DNA of 22,925 bases from a virus. This document shows positions 1-8,010 of the stretch, piece by piece. The translations under genes and the position numbers were made by a program. Each line of letters opens with the position of its first letter. The stretch's first letter is position 1. Under the pieces are notes generated by a model that did not search any database, was not told where the DNA came from, and saw only the letters and a list, made by a program, of their open reading frames with translations. The stretch covers positions 1-22,925 of IMG/VR virus record IMGVR_UViG_3300043436_002055, one strand, 5' to 3'.

Positions 1-1233
1 GAAGAGAATATTGATTACTCTGTGGCCCAGGTTCCTACTGGACGGGCAACTGATTATCAACGGATTGAACCTGGAACATTCCTCGATATTCCAAAGGGAA
101 TGAACTATGTGAAGCCTCCTGGTGCGGATTCTGCAAAAGACCACCTAGATATCTTCCAAGCCCTTCTACGCTCGGCTGGCAACCGACATAACGCACCAGA
201 GTGGTTGTCATCTGCCAATGTGTCTGGCGCAAATTATGCCTCCTCACTTACTGCCGAATCCCCATTCCTTCGCAACTGCGTAAGGCTTCAATCATACTAC
301 AAACGGGCGTTCACCAAGGTTGTGTACGAGGCAATTCGTCACGCTGCCCAAATGGGAGAGATACCCATCAATATTCTTGAGAACATCGATTTGATTGTGA
401 CTCCTCCAGGAGTGGAGGCCCGTGACAAGATTGCCGATTCCCAAGCCGATCAAATCTACTACAACTTGGGTGTTAAGTCTGTCCAGACTATTGCTCAAGA
501 GCGGGGCTTGGACTTTGAGCAAGAGCAGCACAACATCGACCAGATGCAAGAAAAGCTGGCTGAAGAAATTGTTCCGGGTGAGGATGATGGAACGCAAATG
601 TCTGATTCCGCGCTAAACGGTCTACAGATTGAGAATCTGACGGCAATCGTCATGCGGGTTGCGACAGGTCAGATTCCTGTCTCGGTTGGAAAAGCCATTG
701 CAAAGGCGGCGTTCCCATTGATGCCGGAAGAGAACCTGAGTGAGATTTTCCCAGATGATCTTGAAGCGATTCATACGCCTCCCCCCAAATCCGCCGGGGG
801 CATGAAGCCGGTCAAGGAATTGCCAACGGGGGCCGATAAGGATTTGCAGAAACCGCCGGAACCTGACCAACCGATTGCCGAAAACCTGCAAGAGGATGTT
901 AAGGGGAAATATGACCACATTGAATTCCACCCTCCAAAACAGGTTCGTAGTGCTGCCCAAAAAGGCCTAAAGTTGCGTGAAAAGTATGGCAGAGGCGGAA
1001 CTGCTGTTGGTCTTGGAAGAGCTAGGGATATTGTTGGCGGCAAGGAAATGACCCCCAAAGTAGTTAACAAAATGGTTTCCTTCTTTGCTCGCCATGAAGT
1101 TGATAAAAAGGGTGAAGGATGGGGTGTTGATTCTGCTGGCTATATTGCTTGGCTCCTGTGGGGTGGAGATGCCGGTTGGGCCTGGGCTAAAAAGGTTCAA
1201 GGTCAAATGGAAGCAGCGGACAAGAATGGATAA
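1..1233 (+). CDS. Phage portal protein, C-terminal part, with extra C-terminal domain (5' partial)
   Basis: The frame is open from the first base, so this is the last 410 residues of a longer protein. The segment around NVSGANYASSLTAESPF and the following RNCVRLQSYYKRAF stretch has the character of tailed-phage portal proteins, which form the dodecameric DNA channel at the capsid vertex. The position, just upstream of a MuF-like gene, a protease and the major capsid gene, fits this. After a Pro/Lys/Glu-rich linker (about bases 780-930) comes a separate basic domain at bases 934-1209 with the motifs KYGRGGTAVG, FFARHEVDKKGEGW and WGGDAGWAWA. I have seen this domain type appended to phage structural proteins, but its function is unknown to me. 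The GTG at base 22 is probably an internal valine. The portal call is by motif resemblance and context; the N-terminus is outside the window. Confidence 0.8.
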   Translation, partial: EENIDYSVAQVPTGRATDYQRIEPGTFLDIPKGMNYVKPPGADSAKDHLDIFQALLRSAGNRHNAPEWLSSANVSGANYASSLTAESPFLRNCVRLQSYYKRAFTKVVYEAIRHAAQMGEIPINILENIDLIVTPPGVEARDKIADSQADQIYYNLGVKSVQTIAQERGLDFEQEQHNIDQMQEKLAEEIVPGEDDGTQMSDSALNGLQIENLTAIVMRVATGQIPVSVGKAIAKAAFPLMPEENLSEIFPDDLEAIHTPPPKSAGGMKPVKELPTGADKDLQKPPEPDQPIAENLQEDVKGKYDHIEFHPPKQVRSAAQKGLKLREKYGRGGTAVGLGRARDIVGGKEMTPKVVNKMVSFFARHEVDKKGEGWGVDSAGYIAWLLWGGDAGWAWAKKVQGQMEAADKNG

Positions 1234-2308
1234 AAGAACACGCCAATTCAACGAGGAGTTGGCATCGTTAATCGGAATCCAGAATATCGAATTGCAATAT
1301 TCGATTAACCGCATTTCCCGCGAGGCTATGGGTATAGTCTCACGGAGGATGCGGTTTGCTACTTCGTATGAACAAATAAACAAGGCATACGATGTTAAGT
1401 ACAATATTGATATTATTTATTCTGAGATTCAGACATTCATTGAGAAAAAATCAGAAAGATTGATGGAACTTTATCTTAGAAACCTGGGCGTAATTATCAC
1501 TTCGACTTTAGAAAAATACTCAATGTTGGAAGCAAGGAAGACCATCAACAAGACTTTCTTCCCTGGAGTGCCTAAAGAACAAATCCTCCGCATAATTCGT
1601 GGGGAAAATATTGGCAAAAGAATGCTGGCCAAGATGGCGAAAAGCGGAATGTCTCCAACCGTACTTTCGTCGCTGGCGTTGATTCAAAACGATCCAATGA
1701 AACGACAGAGAATAATTTCTGAATATTTTGTAAGGATGCGAAACAACGCATACACCATTGCCCGCACCGCTATGTCTGGAATGGCTGGAAAAACCGGCAA
1801 GGCGGCATACGAGGCTTTGCCCAGAGATTTGGTTGGGTTCCAAGTACATGGGATACTGGATGACAGAATTCGCCCTGCCCATCGAGCTAGAAACGGAACC
1901 ATCTACTACAAGAAACCTCAGTACGAAAATCCTGGCTTAGACCAGATGCCCAATCCGCCTTTAGAAGCAGATGGATCAATAGCATACAATTGCAGGTGCT
2001 GGTTAACTCCGATCATGTCATTGGATGCCAATAAGTTTTACGACTTCAAAGGCAGACTTATTCCAAACGCCAAAATATTTGATGAATGGTTTTCGACCAG
2101 TTCCAAAGACAGGCAAATATTGGCCATTGGTGTACGAAGATATAGCGCAGCGGTTAAGCGGTTAAAGAAGGGTGAGAAATTAAAGTGGGAGCAACTGCTT
2201 GATCCGGTCACGGGAATGCTGCTCGACGAAAAATCCATAAAGGCCGAATCACCGCAGAAAAGAACGGCCAGGATAAAAAAAGCTAAAAAAATTATTATCG
2301 GGACTTGA
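1226..2308 (+). CDS. MuF-like minor head / head morphogenesis protein
   Basis: This 360-residue protein has the Mu gpF-like minor head signature near its C-terminal half. There is an AR-TAM segment (residues 179-183), a DDRIRPAHR motif (212-220) and a closing YNCRCW motif (254-259). Family members bind the portal or sit inside the head. The N-terminal 170 residues are helical and charged. About 100 residues, rich in Lys, follow the MuF core. The frame is open further upstream inside the portal gene, but the ATG at 1226 is preferred: it overlaps the portal stop by 8 bases, typical of translational coupling, and gives an ordinary family length. The role in capsid morphogenesis is inferred from the family. 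Confidence 0.85.
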   Translation: MDKRTRQFNEELASLIGIQNIELQYSINRISREAMGIVSRRMRFATSYEQINKAYDVKYNIDIIYSEIQTFIEKKSERLMELYLRNLGVIITSTLEKYSMLEARKTINKTFFPGVPKEQILRIIRGENIGKRMLAKMAKSGMSPTVLSSLALIQNDPMKRQRIISEYFVRMRNNAYTIARTAMSGMAGKTGKAAYEALPRDLVGFQVHGILDDRIRPAHRARNGTIYYKKPQYENPGLDQMPNPPLEADGSIAYNCRCWLTPIMSLDANKFYDFKGRLIPNAKIFDEWFSTSSKDRQILAIGVRRYSAAVKRLKKGEKLKWEQLLDPVTGMLLDEKSIKAESPQKRTARIKKAKKIIIGT

Positions 2309-2332
2309 CAGTATAGACGCAATAACCATTAT
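2305..2332 (+). promoter_or_regulatory. Possible sigma70-type promoter in front of the protease gene
   Basis: A perfect TTGACA lies at 2305-2310, overlapping the MuF stop codon. CATTAT (4 of 6 matches) follows at 2327-2332 after 16 bases; TATAGA at 2330-2335 is an alternative with a 19-base spacer. Start-site spacing from the first choice would place transcription near the ATG at 2339, giving a nearly leaderless message. This is pattern matching only. Confidence 0.25.
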
Positions 2333-2338
2333 AGAGAT

Positions 2339-3703
2339 ATGCAAAATACCGAATTGCTACTTGAAGATTTGAGCGGCCTTGTCCATTTTGGGGCACAACA
2401 AGGCGGCAAGAAACTACTTATTGACCGGGAAAAAGGCATAATCAAGGGCGTAAAGATTATAGGGTTCAACTCCCAGAATGGTAGAAAATACCTTCCCGAA
2501 GCATTAAAAGATGCCGTGCCGATGTACGAGGGTATCAAGGTAAACATCGATCACCCGGAAAAAGGCCCAACCCAGCAGCGGTCAAGCCATGATCGGTTCG
2601 GCAAATTCATCAATGTTCGCTTCGTGGAGGGTGAGGGAGTATACGGCGATTTGCTGTATCTTAAGAATCACCCGCTGGCTGAATCAGTTTGCGAAGCTGC
2701 TGAACGGGAAGAGCTTAACGATGTATTCGGTATGAGTCACAATGCCCAAGGCGAGGGCATGGTAGACAAGAAAAATGTTTTTGTGGTTTCCAAAATCACG
2801 GAAGTCCGTCATGTCGATCTCGTCGCAGACCCGGCAACGACAAAGTCACTTACGGAATCGCAAGCTCCAAGAGAGCAGGAAACAGAAGAAGCAGCGGGAA
2901 ACAGAGTTCGTTATAAGAGCAAAAAACAAGCTGTTGGCGCAAGGCGCAAGTTCACAAAGTCGAAATCCAAGAGCGCAAATAAGCCTACTGGAACTCTGAA
3001 AGAAGGCGAAGACGATACAGAGGTTCCTATGCATAATTCAGAAAAAGAAATGAAGGATTTGCATGAGAAAGTCATGCAGATAATAGTCAAGCACGATATG
3101 GCTGATGACAAAAAAGCCGACTCAATTATTGATTTGATTTCCAAACAGGTTGGGGGCCAAGAAATGAGCGCAACAGAAGCAATTGAAGAGAAGATTGAAT
3201 CCAAGATGGAGGAGGCCAAGGACGATGAGAAGTCCTCCGGTAAGCCTTCCATGAAGGATGAGAAAGAAGAAGACGAGATCAAGGAAGGTGCTTCTGTTTG
3301 CGAGAAGTGCGGGTCTTCCTACTCAAAGATGGAAGCCAAAGAAGAAGAGGAAGATGAGGACGAAGATCACGAAGACGAGAAGCAAGACAAGAAGATGATG
3401 AAGAAAGAGATCAAGAAGGCTATGAAGGAGTCGAAAGACCCTTCCGAAAGACTCGCATACTACGAAACTAAAGAAGAGATTCGTGAGATTTGCGAAGCTA
3501 ACAATATCGATTTTGAAGAGACATTTGTCGATGACCTTTCGGGTTTGACTCGCGCCTCTAAGGAGCGTTTGATTAAGCGGATTGCCGCAGCAAACGCATC
3601 CGCAAAGCCCAAATGTTCGCCCACTCAGGCTACCTTCCAGGAGTCTAAGAGTGGCGACAAGTTGCCAGAAGGTGAGTCTCTGTTCCGTTGGTTGTCTAAC
3701 TAA
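2339..3703 (+). CDS. Prohead protease fused to capsid scaffold
   Basis: This 454-residue protein has two parts. Residues 1-170 look like a prohead serine protease. An NIDHPEKG motif (candidate catalytic His72) and a GMSHNAQGEG motif (candidate Ser133) sit in the order and spacing of capsid maturation proteases, followed by the conserved-looking VRHVDLVADPATT segment. A basic Lys/Arg/Ser linker follows at about 180-220. The remainder is highly charged, Lys/Glu/Asp-rich and predicted helical, as expected for a scaffold that is degraded during maturation. A lone CEKCGSS lies at about residues 320-326, which is unusual for a scaffold. The ATG at 2339 has only a weak AGAG upstream. The gene lies just before the decoration and major capsid genes. 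Catalytic assignments are by motif, not alignment. Confidence 0.8.
   Translation: MQNTELLLEDLSGLVHFGAQQGGKKLLIDREKGIIKGVKIIGFNSQNGRKYLPEALKDAVPMYEGIKVNIDHPEKGPTQQRSSHDRFGKFINVRFVEGEGVYGDLLYLKNHPLAESVCEAAEREELNDVFGMSHNAQGEGMVDKKNVFVVSKITEVRHVDLVADPATTKSLTESQAPREQETEEAAGNRVRYKSKKQAVGARRKFTKSKSKSANKPTGTLKEGEDDTEVPMHNSEKEMKDLHEKVMQIIVKHDMADDKKADSIIDLISKQVGGQEMSATEAIEEKIESKMEEAKDDEKSSGKPSMKDEKEEDEIKEGASVCEKCGSSYSKMEAKEEEEDEDEDHEDEKQDKKMMKKEIKKAMKESKDPSERLAYYETKEEIREICEANNIDFEETFVDDLSGLTRASKERLIKRIAAANASAKPKCSPTQATFQESKSGDKLPEGESLFRWLSN
3029..3703 (+). CDS. Candidate internally initiated scaffold protein
   Basis: An in-frame ATG at 3029 lies exactly at the start of the acidic helical part of the protease-scaffold gene. 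It is preceded by AGAGG at 3019-3023 with a 5-base spacer, a stronger ribosome binding site than that of the full-length start. Initiation here would give a 224-residue protein lacking the protease domain. Phage lambda makes its scaffold Nu3 in this way from within the protease gene C. The nested product is inferred from the start signal and the domain boundary. Confidence 0.55.
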   Translation: MHNSEKEMKDLHEKVMQIIVKHDMADDKKADSIIDLISKQVGGQEMSATEAIEEKIESKMEEAKDDEKSSGKPSMKDEKEEDEIKEGASVCEKCGSSYSKMEAKEEEEDEDEDHEDEKQDKKMMKKEIKKAMKESKDPSERLAYYETKEEIREICEANNIDFEETFVDDLSGLTRASKERLIKRIAAANASAKPKCSPTQATFQESKSGDKLPEGESLFRWLSN

Positions 3704-3725
3704 TCCTAGAAAGGGGTCTTGAGCA

Positions 3726-4265
3726 ATGAGTACGACTTTTGGTGGGGCTAGGCTTTACAAACCAGCAACCGATACGGTTATGAATCTGCCTAGCGCAGCT
3801 TCAACCGCCATCACTCCTGGTGATCTTCTGTATTGGGACAGCACCAATAAAGTTCTGAAGCCTTTCGATGCGTATGTAGCAACTGGGACGGTTAACACCG
3901 ACCAAGCTGCCATCCGCGCGGTTTTCGCTGGAGTAGCACTCCAAGGAAAGTTGGCGGCTGATGCTAGTGCTGGTTACCCAGCTTTCAACGGCGAAGGCAT
4001 CACCTTTACGCCTGATGCGCTGTATGAAGCCACTTGTGCAGCAGCAACTTTTGAACCCGGTGACTTGGTTGCAGCTTCGGTTGCAGCAACTGCTGGTGCT
4101 GGAAATGTTGCAGCACAGAGCGTTGTAAAGACCACCGATTCTGGTGAGGCACTTGGTTATGTAGTCGAGCGTTATGCATCGAATACCACATCGGTGCGGG
4201 TGCGGTTGATTGGGCGTTGGTCGCCTTACAACTTCGCTGATTACAACACCATCACCTCGGCCTGA
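3726..4265 (+). CDS. Probable capsid decoration / head accessory protein
   Basis: This 179-residue protein is rich in Ala, Thr and Val and has no charged helices, suggesting a beta-rich fold. It contains ITPGDLLYWDS near residue 30 and the repeated theme EPGDLVAASV near residue 110, typical of small virion proteins encoded between protease and major capsid genes. AAGGGG at 3711-3716 is a reasonable ribosome binding site. Capsid stabilisation or decoration is inferred from location and composition. It could instead be a head fibre base. Confidence 0.5.
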   Translation: MSTTFGGARLYKPATDTVMNLPSAASTAITPGDLLYWDSTNKVLKPFDAYVATGTVNTDQAAIRAVFAGVALQGKLAADASAGYPAFNGEGITFTPDALYEATCAAATFEPGDLVAASVAATAGAGNVAAQSVVKTTDSGEALGYVVERYASNTTSVRVRLIGRWSPYNFADYNTITSA

Positions 4266-4295
4266 TCCACAACACAATAAGAAAGGTACTGATCC

Positions 4296-5639
4296 ATGAA
4301 CACGATGAAGCTTCGCAGTTTGTACGAGTCCCGCAGCAAGGAAGGCAATGGCCGCTGGCGTTTCCTAACCGAAATGCGCCAAGGCCTGGGTCTTTGCGAC
4401 AAGGACGGCAACGACAACCGGGATTTTGCCGGGAACCTAAAGCTCGGTGAGCGCAGCTTGCGCCCTGAGCAATTCAGCCTTCAAGAGTTGGCCGAATCCA
4501 TTATTGGCCCAAGCTGGCGTTCCCTGTTCAATCCCGATTCACGGGCACTTGGACAGTACACCCAAGCCGCGTCGATGATGGAAAACAACGGCTATGCTGG
4601 TGACAAGCGGGCCTTGTTGGAAACAACCGGGTTCGGTCTTGACCCATCCGCCTTCTTGAACATCAACACCTTCACCGCTATCGTTGGCGGTCTGGTGGAA
4701 GTCAAGATTCTGGAAGCCTTCCAGAACCCTGCCCTGATTGCTGATCGTCTGATGCCCGTCGAGGCTACCAAGCTTAACGGTCAGAAGATCATCGGCGTTC
4801 AGAACATTGGTGACCGTGGTCGCAAACGCGCCCCCGGTGAAACCCACACCAGGGCACAGTTCGGTGAGCGTTGGATTCAGACCCCAGAGACCCGTGAAAA
4901 CGCACTCGCCATCGATGTGCTGAAAGAAACGGTGTTCTTTGACCTGACTGGTCAGATTCTCCAGCAGGCTGGAAATGTTGGTCTTGAGCTTGCATACCGC
5001 AAAGAGTTGGAAGTTATCGACACCATTATCGGTGTGAATAACTCCTTCATCTACAACGGTACGGGTTACAACACCTACCAAACCAGCCGGACCCTGGGTG
5101 TTCTGAACTCCCATACCAACCAGCTGATCGACTGGACCTCACTCCAATCGACCGTCCTATTGTTCACCCGTATGGAAGACCCCCATACTGGCAAGCGTCT
5201 GCTGATCACGCCTAACACCATCTTGGTGAATCCCGCCAAGCTGGCAACGGCGAACTTGATAGTGGGTGCTAGCGGAACCGAAAGGCGTACTGCCCCAGGT
5301 TCCACCCAGTCTAGTGTCGATGTTCTTAACATCAGCACCGGAAGTAGCAACCCATACTCAGGTCAGTTCCAGATTCTCTCCAGCCCTCTGTTCGAGCAGC
5401 GCGCTCTTGCAGCGGATGGTCTGAACCTGAACCAAGCCAACTCCGACGGCTTGTGGTTCATGATGGAAGCCGGTAAGAGCTTCAAGTACATGCAGAACTA
5501 CCCGCTGACTGTTCAGCAGGCTGCACCTAACCAGTACGAAATGCTTGATCGTGGTATCGTTGCGAGCTACTTCGCCAACGAGCGCGGTATCCCAAGCATC
5601 TGGTCACCTTGGCATGTTGTTAAGAACAACAATGCCTAA
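4296..5639 (+). CDS. Major capsid protein
   Basis: The 447-residue product follows the protease-scaffold and decoration genes and precedes the neck genes, the usual place of the major capsid protein. It has the size of HK97-fold capsid proteins. The N-terminal 110 residues are charged and helical and could include a delta or scaffold-like arm removed by the upstream protease. The central part (RLMPVEATKLNGQKIIGV and the later PETRENALAIDVLKET) and the C-terminal NYPLTVQQAAPNQYEMLDRG segment resemble capsid proteins of this class. AAAGG at 4282-4286 is the ribosome binding site. Codon choice is more GC-rich and regular than in the tail genes, as expected for a highly expressed gene. Cleavage is not shown by the sequence. 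Confidence 0.85.
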   Translation: MNTMKLRSLYESRSKEGNGRWRFLTEMRQGLGLCDKDGNDNRDFAGNLKLGERSLRPEQFSLQELAESIIGPSWRSLFNPDSRALGQYTQAASMMENNGYAGDKRALLETTGFGLDPSAFLNINTFTAIVGGLVEVKILEAFQNPALIADRLMPVEATKLNGQKIIGVQNIGDRGRKRAPGETHTRAQFGERWIQTPETRENALAIDVLKETVFFDLTGQILQQAGNVGLELAYRKELEVIDTIIGVNNSFIYNGTGYNTYQTSRTLGVLNSHTNQLIDWTSLQSTVLLFTRMEDPHTGKRLLITPNTILVNPAKLATANLIVGASGTERRTAPGSTQSSVDVLNISTGSSNPYSGQFQILSSPLFEQRALAADGLNLNQANSDGLWFMMEAGKSFKYMQNYPLTVQQAAPNQYEMLDRGIVASYFANERGIPSIWSPWHVVKNNNA

Positions 5640-5656
5640 TTAGAGGTAATGAGCTA

Positions 5657-5848
5657 ATGCAACCCACCCAGCAAAAGCCTCAAGTATCTCAGCCGGTAAT
5701 GCGCCCTTGGGAAGTCTCAGGAATGGGACTCCCAAGGGTGTTTATCCAAGCTTATACGAGAGAGCAAGCAAGGAACGAATATCGCATTCGTTTCCATTTG
5801 CACGAATCAAGACCCGTCACAGCAACGGAGTTTAAAGATGGCAGCTGA
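5657..5848 (+). CDS. Small hypothetical phage protein
   Basis: This 63-residue protein of unknown function has a clear AGAGG at 5642-5646 ahead of the ATG. It is Gln/Pro-rich at the N-terminus, with a central PWEVSGMGLPRVFIQAYT stretch and a basic C-terminal half. It overlaps the next gene by 11 bases. Its position directly after the major capsid gene suggests a virion or assembly role, but no family is recognised. Confidence 0.6.
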   Translation: MQPTQQKPQVSQPVMRPWEVSGMGLPRVFIQAYTREQARNEYRIRFHLHESRPVTATEFKDGS

Positions 5849-6056
5849 AAGTGATCTTGATGCTGCTGTAGACAATCTCGCCGCAGCAATAAGGCAGGCG
5901 ACGATTGATCCCAAGCCAAACTACACGGTTGACGGTCAGACTGTTAACTGGGGCGATTACCTGCATATTCTGACAACAAAAATGGAAACCCTGGTGAAGG
6001 TCCGTCAGCTTGTGGCTGGTCCTTATCAGCGTATGACGAGGATGAAATCCAAATGA
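5838..6056 (+). CDS. Small hypothetical phage protein of the head-tail region
   Basis: This 72-residue protein has an N-terminal helix (LDAAVDNLAAAIRQA) followed by YTVDGQTVNWGDYL and a second helix. A compact two-helix protein containing this kind of motif is common beside phage capsid genes, but I cannot name a function. It overlaps the previous gene by 11 bases and the next by 4 (ATGA), implying coupled translation. Confidence 0.6.
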   Translation: MAAESDLDAAVDNLAAAIRQATIDPKPNYTVDGQTVNWGDYLHILTTKMETLVKVRQLVAGPYQRMTRMKSK

Positions 6057-6370
6057 AATACGCCAAAATTGACGCATCTACAGTTGGATCGAACACCATT
6101 GTTGCTGCTGTTGCAGGTAAAAGAATCTTGGTCTTAGTATATTCGCTTATGGGTTCAGGCAATCAAAACGCATACTTTTGCTCAAATGCTACGGCGATTA
6201 CTGGAACACTCTATTTAAACAATCACATACGATCTACGGCAGCATATGGGGCCACAACTCCAGCTGGTGCTGTTGGGTTGTTTAGGACTGAGATTGGCGA
6301 GGCCTTGAATTTGGTTCTGAGTACAACAGCAAATGTTGGTGGTCATCTCACTTACTTGGTAACTGATTAA
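6053..6370 (+). CDS. Small beta-rich virion-like protein
   Basis: This 105-residue protein contains VAAVAGKRILVLVYSLMG, a central Asn/Thr-rich part (ITGTLYLNN) and a closing GEALNLVLSTTANVGGHLTY segment. This pattern is familiar from small phage proteins annotated as hypothetical or virion-associated and suggests an immunoglobulin-like or jelly-roll fold. The start overlaps the preceding stop by 4 bases and the end overlaps the next start by 1 (TAATG). Virion attachment is inferred. Confidence 0.55.
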   Translation: MKYAKIDASTVGSNTIVAAVAGKRILVLVYSLMGSGNQNAYFCSNATAITGTLYLNNHIRSTAAYGATTPAGAVGLFRTEIGEALNLVLSTTANVGGHLTYLVTD

Positions 6371-6858
6371 TGGCACTAGGCGTACTTTTTGAGCTTCGTT
6401 ATGAATCTCCCAAGGGTGTGCCTGATTGGTATACCCCTGCGAAGGTTTCCACGAAAATCAGGAATGTCGCCAAGGACATTATCAATCAGCACAAGGAAGA
6501 TATAAACAGGAATTACTACCCAGGAAAAGTTGCGTCAAAGCCTGGGAAATTTCCAAAGAAAAGAACCGGAAAGCTTCGCAAAAGCGTCAGGATGCAACCA
6601 ACCAGCATTACCGCTAAAGCTTTCAAAAAGATAACCCAGCTTGTTGTTGAGCTTGGATACGACGAGCAAACCTTGGGTTCCTATCCCTACTGGAAAGCGT
6701 TGCGCTCAGGAAAAAGCATGAGGGGACCAAGGCTGATGCTCGATGCTACTGCCATGAGCGTCATCCAGGTTTCCTTGGCCAAAAGCAATCCTGACCCGTG
6801 GACTCCTCAAGCGGAATGGAAGCCGCTTTCGTGGAATGTCAGGGAGATGGGCAAATGA
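6370..6858 (+). CDS. HK97 gp10-like neck / tail component
   Basis: This 162-residue protein contains FPKKRTGKLRKSVRM at about residues 64-78, the GxLRxS-type motif of HK97 gp10-like proteins. These proteins act at the head-tail junction in siphoviruses. The N-terminal half is basic and helical. Its C-terminus overlaps the next ATG (ATGA at 6855-6858). Position between capsid and tail tube genes agrees with a neck role. Assignment rests on the motif and gene order. Confidence 0.65.
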   Translation: MALGVLFELRYESPKGVPDWYTPAKVSTKIRNVAKDIINQHKEDINRNYYPGKVASKPGKFPKKRTGKLRKSVRMQPTSITAKAFKKITQLVVELGYDEQTLGSYPYWKALRSGKSMRGPRLMLDATAMSVIQVSLAKSNPDPWTPQAEWKPLSWNVREMGK

Positions 6859-7193
6859 TCACCCTAGATATTTCTGGTGATTTCGCAATCTTCGATAACA
6901 CCGAAGTTGTGACCATCCAGAACAAGGACGAGAATCCGATAATCATTGAGAATGTCAAAAGGCAATCTGCAATGCTTGGGACCGATTTGGGCGGTTCTTC
7001 TCTGGTTTACGGGGCGGCAATTGAATTCCAAGTCTGGAAAAATTGCGCTCCCGTCAGTTTTATTCCAAAGCTGAATGCCAGAATCACGGATCAGTTTGGC
7101 AAGCATTACCGGGTAGATTCAATTGAAGACATGGCTTGGCGCACAAAGTGGAGTCTAAAAGCAACATCCGAAGCGTCAGAAGGCACTAACTAA
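6855..7193 (+). CDS. Head-tail connector candidate
   Basis: This is a 112-residue, mostly beta-rich protein. The frame is open upstream, but the ATG at 6855 is chosen because it overlaps the preceding stop as ATGA and has AGGGAG at 6841-6846. The C-terminal part includes ITDQFGKHYRVDSIEDMAW, resembling small neck or closure proteins that also handle a residual beta domain. Function is inferred from position only. Confidence 0.55.
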   Translation: MITLDISGDFAIFDNTEVVTIQNKDENPIIIENVKRQSAMLGTDLGGSSLVYGAAIEFQVWKNCAPVSFIPKLNARITDQFGKHYRVDSIEDMAWRTKWSLKATSEASEGTN

Positions 7194-7630
7194 TGTCCAG
7201 CGTTTTCTTTGAGATAATGAGCGCGGTAAGGGACAGGGTTAAAGCTCTGCCGAAGGCGAATAATTGTGTCATCAGGAAGCGGCCAATACTTCTCCAAGAA
7301 GACTCATTGCCAGTAATCATCATCTCACCTGGTCAAGAGCAGGTGGCAGAAGAGGCTTTTCAGAACACAGTTGTCTACAACTACTCAATTGAGATAAGCA
7401 TCATCCAGGCCGGAAATCGCGTCTACGAGGCCGATGTGGCAACCCTGTTTGATCTAAGACAATCCATAAGGAATGTCTTGTTCCAGCCCCTTCTGGATGG
7501 TGCTGTGACTGTCTATGACTGCCAATTAGAAACTAATCCGGCTTTTGAGGTTGTAACTGGGCAAGCAAGTAATTACGATATTTCAGGTATGGTAATTACT
7601 TATAAGAGTATCGAAACGAGGATTTCTTAA
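7193..7630 (+). CDS. Tail terminator-like protein
   Basis: This 145-residue protein starts with an amphipathic helix (FEIMSAVRDRVKAL), then has a beta strand pair around LPVIIISPGQEQV and YNYSIEISIIQAG, a helix and a final strand region. This helix-strand arrangement and size resemble tail terminators that cap the tail tube, and the gene lies just where they are encoded. Starts and stops abut neighbours as TAATG. The call is by fold impression and gene order. Confidence 0.5.
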   Translation: MSSVFFEIMSAVRDRVKALPKANNCVIRKRPILLQEDSLPVIIISPGQEQVAEEAFQNTVVYNYSIEISIIQAGNRVYEADVATLFDLRQSIRNVLFQPLLDGAVTVYDCQLETNPAFEVVTGQASNYDISGMVITYKSIETRIS

Positions 7631-8010
7631 TGGCAATTACTCATACCGCTGGTATTACATTCAGTTCAAATAATGGTTCGCCAACCGTATTTTCAATCAG
7701 CCAGGCCGCCGATGGCGAGATAAACCTGGATGTTGTGATTGCCGCAGCAGCATCTAACTTCTCAGTTGTCTGCCCAATCTCGTCTTCTTTGGTCAAATCG
7801 GTACTGATTTACGCTGATGCTGCAATGACAGTACTAACCAAGAATAGCGGGGGCACAACGGTTAACACCTTCACGATGGTAGCCAATAAGCCATTGCTAT
7901 GGCAATTTGGTTTCCCGACAGCCTGCCCCATTACAGGGGATTGTGCGACATTGTCCGTGACCAGCACTCCAGGTGGCAATCTCCGAGTGTCAGTCCTTGA
8001 GGATGTATAA
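7630..8010 (+). CDS. Hypothetical beta-rich virion protein
   Basis: This 126-residue protein is rich in Thr, Ser, Ala and Val, with alternating hydrophobic residues and no obvious helices. Three cysteines occur (in VVCPISS, TACPI and GDCATL). It overlaps neighbours by one base on both sides. No family is recognised. Location between terminator and tube candidates suggests a tail or decoration protein. Confidence 0.5.
   Translation: MAITHTAGITFSSNNGSPTVFSISQAADGEINLDVVIAAAASNFSVVCPISSSLVKSVLIYADAAMTVLTKNSGGTTVNTFTMVANKPLLWQFGFPTACPITGDCATLSVTSTPGGNLRVSVLEDV

Noticed and set aside
3801-5114. Long minus-strand open frames opposite the decoration-like and major capsid genes
   Set aside because: They mirror well-supported + strand genes, have no ribosome binding sites and show no protein family features.
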